The position numbers and the translations under genes are program-made. The notes beneath the pieces are model-generated. The model did not search any database and was not told the origin of the DNA. It was given only the letters and a program-made list of their open reading frames with translations. From positions 683,681 to 747,680 of the forward strand of contig MU867068.1 in the NCBI GenBank assembly GCA_033725935.1: a stretch of DNA of 64,000 nucleotides, given 5' to 3'. Shown here in pieces: positions 9,601-20,646 of the stretch; the stretch's first letter is position 1, and every line of letters begins with the position of its first letter. This DNA comes from Cladorrhinum sp. PSN259. Taxonomy: Eukaryota > Ascomycota > Sordariomycetes > Sordariales > Podosporaceae.

Positions 9601-11159
9601 GCCTCTACGCGCACATCTATGAGAACATGAAGATGACCTTGAACGAGGCTCATTTAAGTCTGCTTACCTTCTCCGCCTACCAGGGCTTCGTCCGTCTCTT
9701 CGAGAAATTTTTCCACGCCTTTCGCAGCGACGTTCCGCAGCAGAACCTTGACCAGACCCTAATCGCCGCTTGCGACTGCGGGCTCGAGGGCAGCTACCGC
9801 ACGGCCGGCGTCGTCGGCACACGGCGAAATCGACGCCTAGAGAGTGAGAAACGTGGGTTTGGCTTACCTGAGGCGGTATGGCGAGCGAAGGAAACCATCG
9901 TGCGCATACTCCTTGAAGGCGGCTCCAACCCCAAGACAAAAATGCGTGTCGGCCGCTTTGGGTCGGCTCTAACGGCCGCCTGCTGGGGCGGCAGACTGAG
10001 CATCGTGCAGATGCTGCTCGATTTCGGTGCCGAGGTAAACGCCGAGATTGAGGAATATATTAATGAAGATATTGACGAAGATTTTTACGCCAATGCGCTA
10101 ATCGCCTCGGTGTGGGGATCGTCAACGGCCGTCACCGAGCTCCTAATTAAACATGGAGCGGACGTCAATGCCCAGGTCAAAGCTGGCAACGTCGGGTCTG
10201 CTCTGGCTGAGGCCGCCATCGTGGGGGACTCGAACATGGTAAAGACGCTGATTAACAGTGGGGCGGAGATAAACCTACTCCTCAATAACGGTGAGTTTGG
10301 GTCAGCCCTCGCTGCCGCGGCGAATGAAGGAATAGCGGCAACTGCCAAGCTGCTTATCGAGCGTGGCGCCAAGGTAAATTTACAGATCCCAGGCCCGTAC
10401 GGCTCGGCCCTAGTAGCAGCTGGGATGGAGAAATCGGGCGATGGCACGGAGATCATGGAGATACTACTCGGGGCGGGTGCAGAAGTGGATCTCCTTGTCG
10501 AATCTGGCGCCTACGGCTCGGCGCTAGCGGCCGCCGCAGTTTCGAACCACGGTTACGGCAAAGAGAGGGTAGAACTGCTGCTCCGGCAAGGCGCGAATCC
10601 CAACCTATCGCTGAAGTCTGGTTACTACGGCGCTGCGCTGATCGCCGCCGCGTGGTCCTACGATTGGAGGACGGCAGAGGCGTACGCAATTAATGTGCTG
10701 CTTGAGCGAGGCGCCGATACCGATCCCCGCCCGCATATCGGGTTGTACGGCTCACCGCTTGTGGCAGCCGCGGCAAAACACAATCTCGATTTCGTCAAGC
10801 TTCTTGTCGCCCGCGGAGCCGACGTCAATGCGGTGCTTGATGTTGGGAGATACGGCTCCGCACTAGCGGCGGCGGCGGCCTGCTACCACTCTGAGTTTGA
10901 CGAGGCGAAGCCTGTTGTGTTATTTTTGTTGGAGTGTGGTGCTGACATCAATGCCATCCTGCCAGTCGGGACCTATGGCTCAGCCTTAGGCGCGGCCGCT
11001 GCTATGGGCGTGATGGGCTCCCAGGAGATGACCCGCCTCCTGTTAGAGCACGGTGCGGAGCTGTCTGGTAATGAGAGGCCGCTGTCTCGTGACAACTCGG
11101 ATACGGAGACCAGTGACGATGCGGATACGGAGACCAGTGACGATGAGGAACAGGGCTAA
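6608..11159 (+). pseudogene. patatin-NACHT-ankyrin NLR, frame broken at an AC repeat
   Basis: A fungal NOD-like (STAND) receptor gene. Exons: 6608-6668, 6740-6878, 6938-7757, 7852-7926 and 7978-11159; all junction phases agree. Exons 1-3 encode a patatin-like phospholipase: oxyanion DGGGIRGY, nucleophile elbow GGTSTGG, and DAAFGYNNP, where the catalytic Asp is expected. Exon 5 encodes a NACHT ATPase with Walker A GKAGCGKST (about 8124-8150) and Walker B LIFIDALDEG (8456-8485). About ten degenerate ankyrin-type repeats with the G-S-A-L-x-A-A motif follow (9958-11075), then an acidic tail. At 7661-7672 an (AC)6 run throws the frame into a stop at 7680, giving a 314-residue patatin-only product. 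The expected HxxxYL continuation lies in the other frame, and the five exons total 4277 nt, two more than a multiple of three. Pseudogene, slippage allele or assembly error are all possible. Such receptors act in fungal nonself recognition and cell death. Confidence 0.8.
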
Positions 11160-11570
11160 TCGTCGGAAACAATATACAAATTTGATAGTTCACTAAAACT
11201 AAACATTTTATCTAGACAGATATTTCACGAGCCTGTGCAGTTCAATTTCTCGCTTATGTTGCAATATCTACTACTGGCACTGCGGCAAAATGGGCGTACC
11301 ATGCAAGCAGGTCGTTCCATTTATAACGAGACCACATCACTAACCATAGGCCTATCTTTATAGGACTTGATACGTTAAATTCACTTCTTTAAATATCCGG
11401 AGCCTCTCAGAACATCGCACCATGTACGCGTCGCCGATGAATATTCCCACACATTCACCATCGGACATCAAGAGGAGGTCATCACCCGTTAACAACAAGG
11501 GTGGACCTTTCAGGGCGGATACTTCAAGAGGGAATTGAGATAAAAGAATGGGAATCTTGGGTGGATCATC
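11160..11570. other. intergenic, between NLR and HET-like fragment
   Basis: No recognisable N-terminal HET domain (the Y-x-A-L-S-Y-x-W-G type motif) was found here, although it would be expected upstream of the HET-like fragment if that gene were intact. Confidence 0.4.
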
Positions 11571-12152
11571 GTGTTCCACACAGGACGCGACCCAATCAGC
11601 GATTTATTCTATCGAGGCGCGCAAACAATTTTCAAGCTGACAGCATCTTCGGGAAGTCTCAGCCCTCACCGAGCTTCATCGCCTCCCACTTACAACTCAT
11701 CAACTGATATATCGCAACCAATGACTGATGTGTTCTACAGCACCATCATCATCACCATCGCCAATGTGTTTGGGCGTCTCGGCAGCCCAAACGAAGAGTA
11801 TGCCAAGTTTGATCGTGATCTTGGAACTCTCGCCGACGCTTTGAGAACAGGCAATACAGGCTCTCACGCCATAAACTCGTTCGTTGAGGGTTTTTATGAT
11901 AGCCTCGTTCACTTTGCAATGACAATCGGCGTGCGTCGAAAGTTGGCGAGAACAAGAAACGGCTACCTCTGCCTGGTACCACGGCACACTAAGGTCGGGG
12001 ACAAGCTTGCTCTGTTCAAAGGAGGAGCACTTCCCCTGGTAATCAGGGAGCCGGCTCAAGGATGGCAAATGCTAGGAGTCTCATATGTCCACGGCGTCAT
12101 GATGAGAGAGGCGTACGACGAAGCCAAATGCCAGGCGTTCTTGTTTATCTGA
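11571..12152 (+). pseudogene. C-terminal fragment resembling a HET-domain protein
   Basis: An open frame of 193 codons with no ATG at its beginning; the first ATG in frame encodes MTDVFYST at 11721. The C-terminal 80 residues match the tail typical of fungal heterokaryon-incompatibility (HET) proteins: RRKLARTRNGYLCLVPRHTK, VGDKLALFKGGALPLVIR, then a W-x-x-LG-x-SYVHG-x-M-x-x-EAYDE box. The N-terminal HET catalytic region is missing, so this is probably a truncated remnant, or the last exon of a gene whose earlier exons I could not find. It follows the broken NLR on the same strand and ends 6 bp before the convergent secreted-protein gene ends. HET proteins trigger cell death on nonself recognition; activity of this fragment is not claimed. 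Confidence 0.6.
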
Positions 12153-12158
12153 CAAATT

Positions 12159-13886
12159 TCACACCCCATACAAACTCGAAGTTCCATTTGCCAACCACGC
12201 CTTCCCCGGCGGTGTCGAACACGTCGTCCTCGACTCCGAAGTCGTACAGTTCAACTCGGGGACATTCCACCTCACCTCGCCACTGAACATGACTCTGCAA
12301 AAGAACAACTTGGATCAGCAACCGTGCACAAACACACCAACTTCGCTGCAAGAAGAGAAGGAGGAAAAAAAACTTACGGATGAGGAGCATCCAAATCCGC
12401 ACACTTCCAATCAGCACTCACGCCCAGCACCCTCGCGACCGAATCATACCGGAACGCACAACCCGTAGGCGTCAGATTCAACTCGCCCACGCGCTCAAAG
12501 ACACACGGGTACCAAGCCGGCTCGGCGCCGACGCCCATCAATAAGCTTATCGGCACGCCTCCCCTTGCCACGACGGAGGGATATTTCGTAAAGGACGCAT
12601 TACTAGTTGCCAGCTCGATCCCGAACTTGACCGAACCGGTTCCCGTGCCGGACGTTGTCGTCACAAGATTGCTGAACCACCATGCCGGAGAGACGACCGA
12701 CGAGATTGTGCAGCTTTCTGCTTCCGGCAATGGGTCCCGAAGTGAGTATGGAGGAAGTGCGGCCGAGGAGACGAGACGTCCGGTGAAATTGTGGGTGGCG
12801 CCGGTGCAGGATGTGGTGTTGGGGGAGACTGATTCGCAGGTCATGGGGATGCGGGAGGTCGCGTGGGCTGTTATTACAACGCTGCAGATTTGAAAAAGAG
12901 ATGTTAGATGGGTGGCTGTGTTACCACTAAACAAAGAAGAAGAAGAATAAAACTTACGGAACAGCTGGATTGGCATCATCGCAGTACCACGTCTCGTTGA
13001 GACTGAGAGTGAAAGTCTGCGGATTAAACTCTGGCACCGTCTGGATGTGATACTTCTCTCGCGGGCCAGAGGTAGATTGAGTAAAGCATTGTAGAGGATA
13101 AAACCCGGAACCGGTTGGGAAATCCCCGTTGCACGTCGCAGTATAGCCAAGCACATTGTTCTTTATCTGAATGAAACCTGTTCCTCCTTCGACTGTTCCG
13201 TTGTTTGTGCGAAGGCTGAGCTCACTTGCGCCGACTTCCCAGGATGGCGTCGACGAGTTGACCGCACATCCTTGAGTGTCATGTCCCAGCGGGCCGACGA
13301 CGTATGTTGGGTTTATCTCGACCGGAGAAATCAGAGCGGACTTGATAAGAAGCGGGGCGCGGGATGTAGGCCTGCAGGTTTCGATGCCGGCTGAGAGGTC
13401 TTCTGTGCAGTTTATGGAGAGTGCTCCATCACCGATCGCGGTAAACCTGACCCTGTCGGTCGTTCATATTGGTTAGATGTCTCTGAATGAGAATGTGCAT
13501 GGGAAGACATACGGTTTTTGAGGATTCAAGTCATTGCAGCTCCATGTTTCCTCAACCCGAAGTCTGGCATATGCTTTCTCTAACTGAAGGGAAGCAAAAA
13601 GAGGACGCTCAGATCCTCTGATGGCACAGGGTTGCGACGTGGCGTTTCCACGAGTCAACCGACACCTAAGCTCTGCTGAAGAGTTCGTTGCCCTGTTGCG
13701 TGCCTGGAAGGAGACTGCTGTCGAGTTGGTTGATGAGACCGCCTGGAAATCTTCGATCAGCCAGCTCGGAATGGTGAAGGAGTTGGTCGTGCATCCTGCA
13801 ACGAGTTGCGCTTCAACAATGATATTTGGAACCAATGACAGAGCTATCGCAGCCAGTAATGCAAGAGATCTGGATGATGGCGCCAT
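12159..13886 (-). CDS. modular secreted cysteine-rich glycoprotein (copy A)
   Basis: Four exons on the minus strand: 13886-13513, 13452-12958, 12881-12378 and 12294-12159 (introns of 60, 76 and 83 bp), giving 502 residues. A signal peptide (about residues 1-26, ending in IIVEA) is followed by Cys pairs and N-glycosylation sequons, so the product is likely extracellular or wall-attached; no GPI signal was seen. All three introns are phase 2 and sit directly after a W-x-C motif: WSCNDLNPQKP, WYCDDANPAVP and WKCADLDAPHP. The next exon opens with a V-x-[FI]-[ST]-[AG] strand and then a C...C pair. Exons 2 and 3 are symmetric (495 and 504 nt), consistent with duplication of one module. A paralogue of matched architecture lies at 39492-41155. 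I recognise the motif style from fungal secreted proteins but can assign no function. Confidence 0.8.
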
Positions 13887-15985
13887 GTTGTGATATCGCT
13901 GCTGTTGACTTGCAACTCAACATCGAGGTCCAGACGAGGTGACCATCTTTTGGTTTTGTTCATGAAAACAAGCCGACCCCGCATCAAGTCTCGACCAATA
14001 TGTGCCCTTTACTTAGATGAACCTTTTCCGGCTTTAATAACCGAAGTGTACATGCCTAGGCCCTCTGAGATTACCGGGAAATGACATGACGGCTGATTCT
14101 GACCCAAGTAACAACAAGGACGGTCGCAGCCGGCGAGATTAAAAAAGGTCCTTGTCGGCTGATGATGCTTTCAAGTAAAACCGCGAGGTCTCTGATCCTG
14201 TTTATGTGTCAGCTGGCTACCAGTTCTGACTCGACCGTCTGTAGGATGGACGTACCTGAATGTACCCTATTTCGCCTCATCATAAGAAGCTCCTTCCCAT
14301 CCCACAAAAGCGAAGATAACTACCGGCCAGACTTGTTAGTTGAATGGTCAGTTGGCCATTTGTCTTGGCCCATCCGCTGATAGGAGGCTTTTGGAGCAGC
14401 AGAGGGGCTGCCAACCTAACTCAAATTATAAATTCAACAACAAAGGAAATACCAAATTTCAGGATATGTATAACTGGAAAACAAAATAAAAAGTAATTGA
14501 TATCGTCTATAGCAAATACACAAACGATAAAACCAAAAGGGGAGAAAGGTAGAATTAAAAAGCAGAACCGAAAAGCAGAAGAAAAAAATGAAATTAAAAG
14601 CAAAAACTAAGAAACAAAACTAAAATAAAAGTAAAAGTAAAAAACCAAAATGTAGATCTAAAAAGCGAAAAGAAGAAGCAAACCCAAAAATAAAAACAGA
14701 AAAGCAAAACAAAAAAGCAAAATAGACAAGCAAAATAGAAAAGCAAAATAGACAAGCAAAATAGAAAAGCAAAATAGAAAAGCAAAACAAAAACCCAAAA
14801 CCCAAAAAATAAACAAAAAAGTAAAACAAAAAAGCAAAATAAAAAACGCAATTGAGTCATAACGTAACGCACGCTACCATCCTGCCAGTGTCAGACTTTC
14901 GATGGAGCAGGGGTTTAAATCAAGAAACCGGTTTTTTTCTTCCACTGTGTTTCGTTAATTCAAGTACGCAAAACGTTAGCAATTTGCGACTCTCATCCCC
15001 AACTGTAAGAACTCAAACGCCGGTTCATTAGTCTCAGAAGAATAAAGCCCTGTTGTGTATGTTTTCTTTTGGGTGTTGAAAATGAAGAGGGCTCGTAAAG
15101 TCCAAGTACCCAGGCTTGAAGCCGTGTCCCAAGCTTGCTCAGACTTGATTGTGAGGTGTTTATTGTCGATGCCCATAGATAGCCTGCTTTCGAGTATTTA
15201 TTGATACCAGTTAGTAACCGAGTTTCCTTCTTGCGTGATGTTGAATCACTGCCAGTTCTTGCTTCACTTTGTTGGCCTGAGTAGAGAGAGCTCTACTACG
15301 AGCAACCAGACGGTAAGAGAGCCCGTCTTTATAAATGACTGGCGACTAGGAATTCTGTTTCATATCATAGTGAAAACAACCTGACTAGATGTTAGTAATT
15401 CCTTTTCTCTCCTGTCGTCGGGGATGCGATCGAGGGTCACACCGAGTGAAAGTGACTCAGCACTGAAGCCACGCATTTGATACCACAGAACGAGCCAAAG
15501 CTCTCTGTCTTCATTGTCTTCCCCTCCTTCAGAGGCTGCAGACCAGTGCAATGCTAAACAAAAGAAAAAAAACGTAATGTAAGAGGCTGCCAGCGATGGC
15601 CGAAAGATTTTAACGTAAAAAGTAATGTCGTATGTTTTCAATGGCTCCCATTTGTCCGCTATCCAGGGTGGAGGTGGTCCATGCGTCCAGATAAAAGTTC
15701 CTTTGTCCAGATGGGTAGTTCTTTTTCCAGATGAGTTCCGCGCCTATGATGATCCCGTGTCCGGAATGGCTTCCAAGGGTGTCCGGCGAATAATAAGTAT
15801 TTCTCCTGTCTCTCCGAGACGTCATGCGGCAAATCTAGGTGGCCAACCTAAGCCGCCGTCTAAGCCCAGGTTCTCCCTTTGAGGCATTTGGTTTCTAGTA
15901 TCTAAGCTAATGACTGGTTGTCTTATCTGGCTTTAGGACTCTGGACAATGTCTATACGTAGCAGTCCAGCGCACCGTGTCAGGGG
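13887..15985. other. intergenic with A-rich minisatellite
   Basis: No gene could be supported. The stretch 14421-14860 is A-rich with strong strand asymmetry and contains a 13-bp minisatellite. The remainder is unique sequence without recognisable features. Confidence 0.5.
14717..14787. repeat. 13-bp minisatellite
   Basis: Units of GCAAAATAGACAA or GCAAAATAGAAAA start at 14717, 14730, 14743, 14756 and 14769, with a partial unit at 14782. The first four alternate ACA/AAA variants, implying a 26-bp higher-order unit. Surrounding sequence (14421-14860) is more degenerate A-rich DNA of similar composition. Confidence 0.9.
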
Positions 15986-17648
15986 TTAACAGAGTGGTTT
16001 TTGTGGTGACGCCCACTCTCCTGTTCCGATGCCAGATAAATAGTATGACATGCTGTCACCTTCGTACGGGCTTGTTTCGGGTACCGCCAGATCGAGCGTG
16101 GTGGGCAAGTCTATGCTTTCTAACCCGCCAGGAGTTTGTGAGATGCCGTTCGCACAGTTCTGCGTCTGGATGGGATTGAGCGACGTCCAATTGTACCCTT
16201 GCGCAAGCCCAGCGTGTGAATAATCCATTGGGACGATTTGATCTTGAGGGTTTGGCGAGCCCCCATACATCGTAAAACTTGGGGCGAATGATGTTTCTGA
16301 ATAGGTGCTGGATGGTGTAAAGGTGGAAACCTGATCACCTGCCTCCCAAGTCAAGGGTTGATAGATTCCGAGTCCATTCGAGGACGTAGTCGAGACTGAG
16401 CAAGCCGAGCTGCTCGAGTCATATGCCATCTCAATCGACATTTCCTCTGCGGGCTCCATTTCCTTGAAGGCTTCGGACTTCTTGTTGGATATCCTCTGCT
16501 CAAAGCGATCGAGAGTAGTTTTCATCAGAACATCCAAGATGTAGTGTTCCTCGTTGGACCCAAAAAGTTGAGCAGTTATCTCCCCCTTTTTCTCTTGCCA
16601 GAATTCTCGGAGAGATTCAATCGTCTCCTCGCCTTCCGTCTTGACGTACACGGACTTGGGACGAGGTACATTCGGGAAGAGAATGACCCACATTTCGTAC
16701 CAGTGATCCTCCAGAGGCTTTCCGCGCTCAGGGTATTTCTGCAGAGCCCGCTTCTGTTTCTCGGATACAGTATCCTCTGGCGGCTCTCTGGCTTTGCAAG
16801 GGAGGACCTGTTTTATATGTAGACTGAGATCTGAATCTGACTTGAATTCAATATAGCAACGCCGACAAATGAACTCTGGTATGTGCCTCCTACGAAGGTG
16901 CTGCTTGACTTCTTTAATCTTCTGAAAACTATGCTTCGAGCAGCTGCGATACTTTTTTGGATTTTTCTTTTGGAAGGGGCACGCAAGTGCGAGTGATCTT
17001 TGTGTCGGTCTTGTCTGTGACTGTGCGGATTTGTCAGTATCTGACGCAACGGTTTTTCTTTTACAGATCGGTGTATTTACTCACCTCCTGGGTTGATTGA
17101 GACCTTGTAGTCCCAGCGTCATCCTCTGTGAAAACAGCAGTTCCCTTGACGGTGCTCTCCTCCACAGACTCGGCCTTTGGTGCTGGTTGTATTGCGTCGA
17201 CAATTTGCCAGCTCTCAAGTTCATTGAGCGCAGGCAAAAAGGAGTAGCGGTCGTACGTGCCGCTTCCAAAACCTTGCACAATTGCCCAGTCTTGGCTGAT
17301 ATCCGAGGATGGAAGGTTGCTCAAAATGAGCTGCTCTGGGGTTGTTGGTGTCAAACCATCCATAGGATCGATCAAGCTCGGTTCTTCGCTGAATCCATTT
17401 CCACATATGCTGTTCGGCTTGAGATCATCTTGCCGGTAGGGGAGAATTTGCCTGTGTGTCGATTTTGTAGATTTGGGCTGTTTGGGCGGATGATTGCCAG
17501 CGCCATTTCGATCGTTGGCACCCGATGCTTTGGTTTTATCTGTTGCCTGTCGCTTTGGAGTCGGCGGTCGAGCCTGCAGTCGCATCCGCCTCTTTGTACT
17601 TGCTGCCGCCAAATGTGAATCTGTTGATAACTCGGTCATGGCTATCAT
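15986..17648 (-). CDS. C2H2-type zinc-finger family protein (cluster member 3)
   Basis: Two exons, 17648-17085 and 17020-15986, joined by a 64-bp phase-0 intron (GTGAGT donor, TACTGAC branch, CAG acceptor), giving 532 residues. The start is the first ATG (MIAMTELST). The open frame continues upstream only without an ATG. Exon 1 is polar and basic (KRRMRLQARPPTPKRQ), likely disordered. Exon 2 opens with the finger LACPFQKKNPKKYRSC, helix IKEVKQHLRRRH, and FICRRCYIEFKSD with distal H and C, then the W/FP box HWYEMWVILFPNVPRP. The tail is Ser, Tyr and Gln rich. It is divergently oriented to cluster member 4, sharing about 1.2 kb of upstream DNA. Confidence 0.8.
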
Positions 17649-18834
17649 CCTCTCATCCTTTGGTGACGATCGGTTGCCCAAGGAAGCCAGCAGTTGTCGG
17701 GCGGAGTTTTGCTGGCTCCTGAAAGAACTCGGAAGACGTGGGGGAGCTTGCCAAGACCATAGCGTGGCTGGCTCCTTCCTGCATGCAGCGAGCCGGGGCA
17801 GCTGTTTTACACGGCGGTGTAAAAGATATTTTGCGGCTTACACCAAGGAGTAATCCACCCGTGCGGCAGATTTGCGGGCTGTCTCATGCTTACTCTGAGA
17901 TGATTGGTCCGTTTTTTTTTAATGCTTTTGGTTACCCATCGACGAACCTCTAAGCTAGTGCTTGCATCGTCGTTCCTTCAAACGGGCGAGTCGTAAAATG
18001 CACAGATTGTCTGTATTTTGCATTTGGTCTTGTGTTGACCGAGTTGAGGCAGTAGAGTCGACATTTCATTCTTACCTAGCCATGAGGGCTTGGGAATTGC
18101 CCATGTGACACTAGCATTCCCCTTTTGGCACAGTTATTACTTTGATGCTGCTTCACCGCCGCGGAGCCACCTTCAAATTTACACCTCGGAGCATTCCATC
18201 ATGTTGTCTTCTGACAGATATTTGACTGTCGCGAGAGACAGTCCAGTCCCAGATTCAAAGGAATCAGACAGTCTACCGAAGTAATAAAACCAGACTCGGT
18301 TCATGTTGGTAAGGGAAAATGTCTTGATGGCGAACCCGGGGAACTAGGACCTTCAAGCCTTATGGACAAACGTTCAAAGAACGGTGGCCGGATTGACCGG
18401 AAGTGCAATTAAAGTCACGGCTCAGCCAAACCTAGTTGGCTTCCGCAGGGAAAGTTATTGCTCAAGCACAAGGTCCCTTGGTCGCGTCCGCCTTGCTCTA
18501 CTCCTCCATGTAGATACCTTAACTGATGCCCAATCTCACATTGGTTTTCTTTTTCCACTGCAACAAGCACAGCCTCGGACCATAACGCACCGGTCATTGA
18601 CCGCAATGCGCGATAGAGTACAGTGTGGCGGAATCCATCAGCGTTCTGAACCTCTTTCAGAACGGAGGGAAGACTGTCAAAAAGCAATGGGTCCGCCTGG
18701 CGCCACGACCTACGACTGATCATTCTCTTTGCATAAGTATGTCAACCTCCCAACTTACAATCCCGCCCACTTCCTTCCGGTTCTGTTAGTGTGTCTTCAG
18801 CACAGTCTTTTCAAGTGACTGAGTCGTCGCCATC
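17649..18834. other. divergent promoter region of zinc-finger genes 3 and 4
   Basis: About 1.2 kb between two divergent family members. No gene is supported; weak open frames lack any family feature. It probably holds both promoters. Confidence 0.45.
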
Positions 18835-19599
18835 ATGTCGGGTAATTTCTGGTACAACAACCAATTTGGAGTTGCAGGGTTTGAGGGGGGAGACGAATCA
18901 ATTTTCTTGGGCCCAGGTGGTATGAGCAATGGTCTCGGCACTTTTGGCCTTGCTCCCAGTCCAAACGTCAACAATCATGGCTTAGCGGAAGGAGTCAGGC
19001 CTTTGGCCTGCCCATTGTTCAAGTCGAACAAGCATCAGCATCGAGACTGCCGAGAGAAACAGATTCGACACATTGCCGACCTCCGCCACCATCTTTTACG
19101 AAACCACGGGGAGCCGCCCATCTTTTGTCCCACGTGTAAACGGGTCTTCAACGGTAACAACAATCGGCACAATAAACGCGACAAGCACATCAGACAGGCT
19201 TCATGCCGCGCAAGCAGCCAGCCGGACCCCATCTGGATCCCCCCCGAGCTGATGGCTCGGCTGCATGGGGAGTCGGACCGTGGAGCAACACCAGAAGAAC
19301 GTCGCTGGTATCGCATCTGGGACGAGATATTCGGTCAAATCTCGCGCTACCCAGACTCGTGCTACCACCTCTCATCAGCCACAGCCGAGCTGGTCAACGA
19401 TGCTGCCGAGGCATTCGTCTCTCACAGTTGTCTAAATCAACTGGTTGCCAGGCTGCAGCAAGACATATATGCCATGTACGGTCCACCAGCCTTTGGTATC
19501 AATCAGCAGATTTTCGCCATGGTGGCCCGTCGCACTATTTCCGAGTTCAGGCGCTTCTTTGCCCACAATGAGGACAGAATCGGGATGCCACCTGGGTAG
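18835..19599 (+). CDS. C2H2-type zinc-finger family protein (cluster member 4)
   Basis: A compact 254-residue, single-exon protein and the shortest family member. The N-terminus is Gly-rich. The finger reads LACPLFKSNKHQHRDC, helix IADLRHHLLRNH, then FCPTCKRVFNGNNN with distal H and C. The W/FP box is altered, RWYRIWDEIFGQISRYPDS, with the FP replaced by FG. A C-terminal helical segment of about 90 residues resembles the segment after the box in cluster member 2 (both are rich in L, A and F). The start is ATG 18835 in the context CATCATGTC. Cluster member 5 follows about 1 kb downstream on the same strand. Confidence 0.75.
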   Translation: MSGNFWYNNQFGVAGFEGGDESIFLGPGGMSNGLGTFGLAPSPNVNNHGLAEGVRPLACPLFKSNKHQHRDCREKQIRHIADLRHHLLRNHGEPPIFCPTCKRVFNGNNNRHNKRDKHIRQASCRASSQPDPIWIPPELMARLHGESDRGATPEERRWYRIWDEIFGQISRYPDSCYHLSSATAELVNDAAEAFVSHSCLNQLVARLQQDIYAMYGPPAFGINQQIFAMVARRTISEFRRFFAHNEDRIGMPPG

Positions 19600-20646
19600 G
19601 GCCCAACTGGCAAGTGGGAAAGCTGGAATCTTTGGTTTTATTTTTTTCATCTACTTTTCTCCATTCGTTCAGCGTAGCGTAGCGCTCCAGCTTCCTGCTT
19701 TCTTTTTGTCTCGTAGTTCTACCTATAAAATAGCGCTCTTTTGTAGCTTCTTCCATTTTTAGAGTCTCTTTAAAACCCTATTCATGTCCGTTTAAACACA
19801 ATGCTTTACTGTAAGCGGCTGTGACCACACCAAGGCATATATATGTATTGCGGCCAGTCAAAAGTCTAAAATTGAGACTCTAAAGCAAGCACCGAACCAG
19901 ATTAGTAGACGGTTACGTAGAAGGACAAAACCATCATTGCACTTCCCATGCAATGTCGCGCATTGTGCTTACGGGTCACCTATGTTACGCTCGGTGAGTC
20001 ACAAGGTGCAGCTCTTGCATATAAGATGCCGAGGGCAGCTCGGCTTACCCAAAAGGTATGCCCGAATTTTCGGTGAGGAATTTCGGTCCGAGATGAATAC
20101 GCATTGGCGCCAGCAAATGTTGTGCATTATTTGTCTGCCTACAATCACTAGCTAATGTAGGCAAAATGTATTTTACGTTGGCTTGTGCCTGGGCCCTGGA
20201 GGTTGCCATGACAGACTTGTCAGGGGTCGGGACGAGTCCGGTTTTATTTGGGAGCCAATGGGAGTGTCCCTTATTGACGTGAAATGTGACACAAAAGCCC
20301 AATAGCACACCTGTTCCATTTGCCCGGCTGTTCCATAACGTGTCGAATTCTAGGACGGACAAGTGTAAGTTGCCTGCACATGTGTTTGCTGCCTCGCGGC
20401 CCGCTGCCCGCGAACCATAATTGTAAATACGGAGTTAGTGCAACTAACAGAAGAGACAATTATAAAGAAGATAAAAGGCCTTTTTGCAGTGCCAGATGAT
20501 GATCTCCTCAGGCAGCTTCCTTCGTCACATTGGACTCTTCCCAACATCCACCCTTATGCTCTCTCCCACCATTAGCTGGTTCTCGAGTCTGACAGCACCA
20601 TTATAACAAAAAGATTGGGCAGCAAAAATTAAACCTCCCCGCGAAA
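19600..20646. other. intergenic between zinc-finger genes 4 and 5
   Basis: No gene is supported. A TATA-like ATTATAAAG lies near 20458-20466, about 180 bp before the next start codon. Confidence 0.4.

Noticed and set aside
11358..11579. Minus-strand 73-codon frame with GDDLLLMSDGECVGIFIGDA
   Set aside because: Briefly considered as a second HET-like tail, but spacing and residues do not match and no extension was found.
14594..14872. Phe/Cys/Leu-rich minus-strand open frame resembling a membrane protein
   Set aside because: Produced by the A-rich minisatellite read in reverse; the repeat explains the composition.
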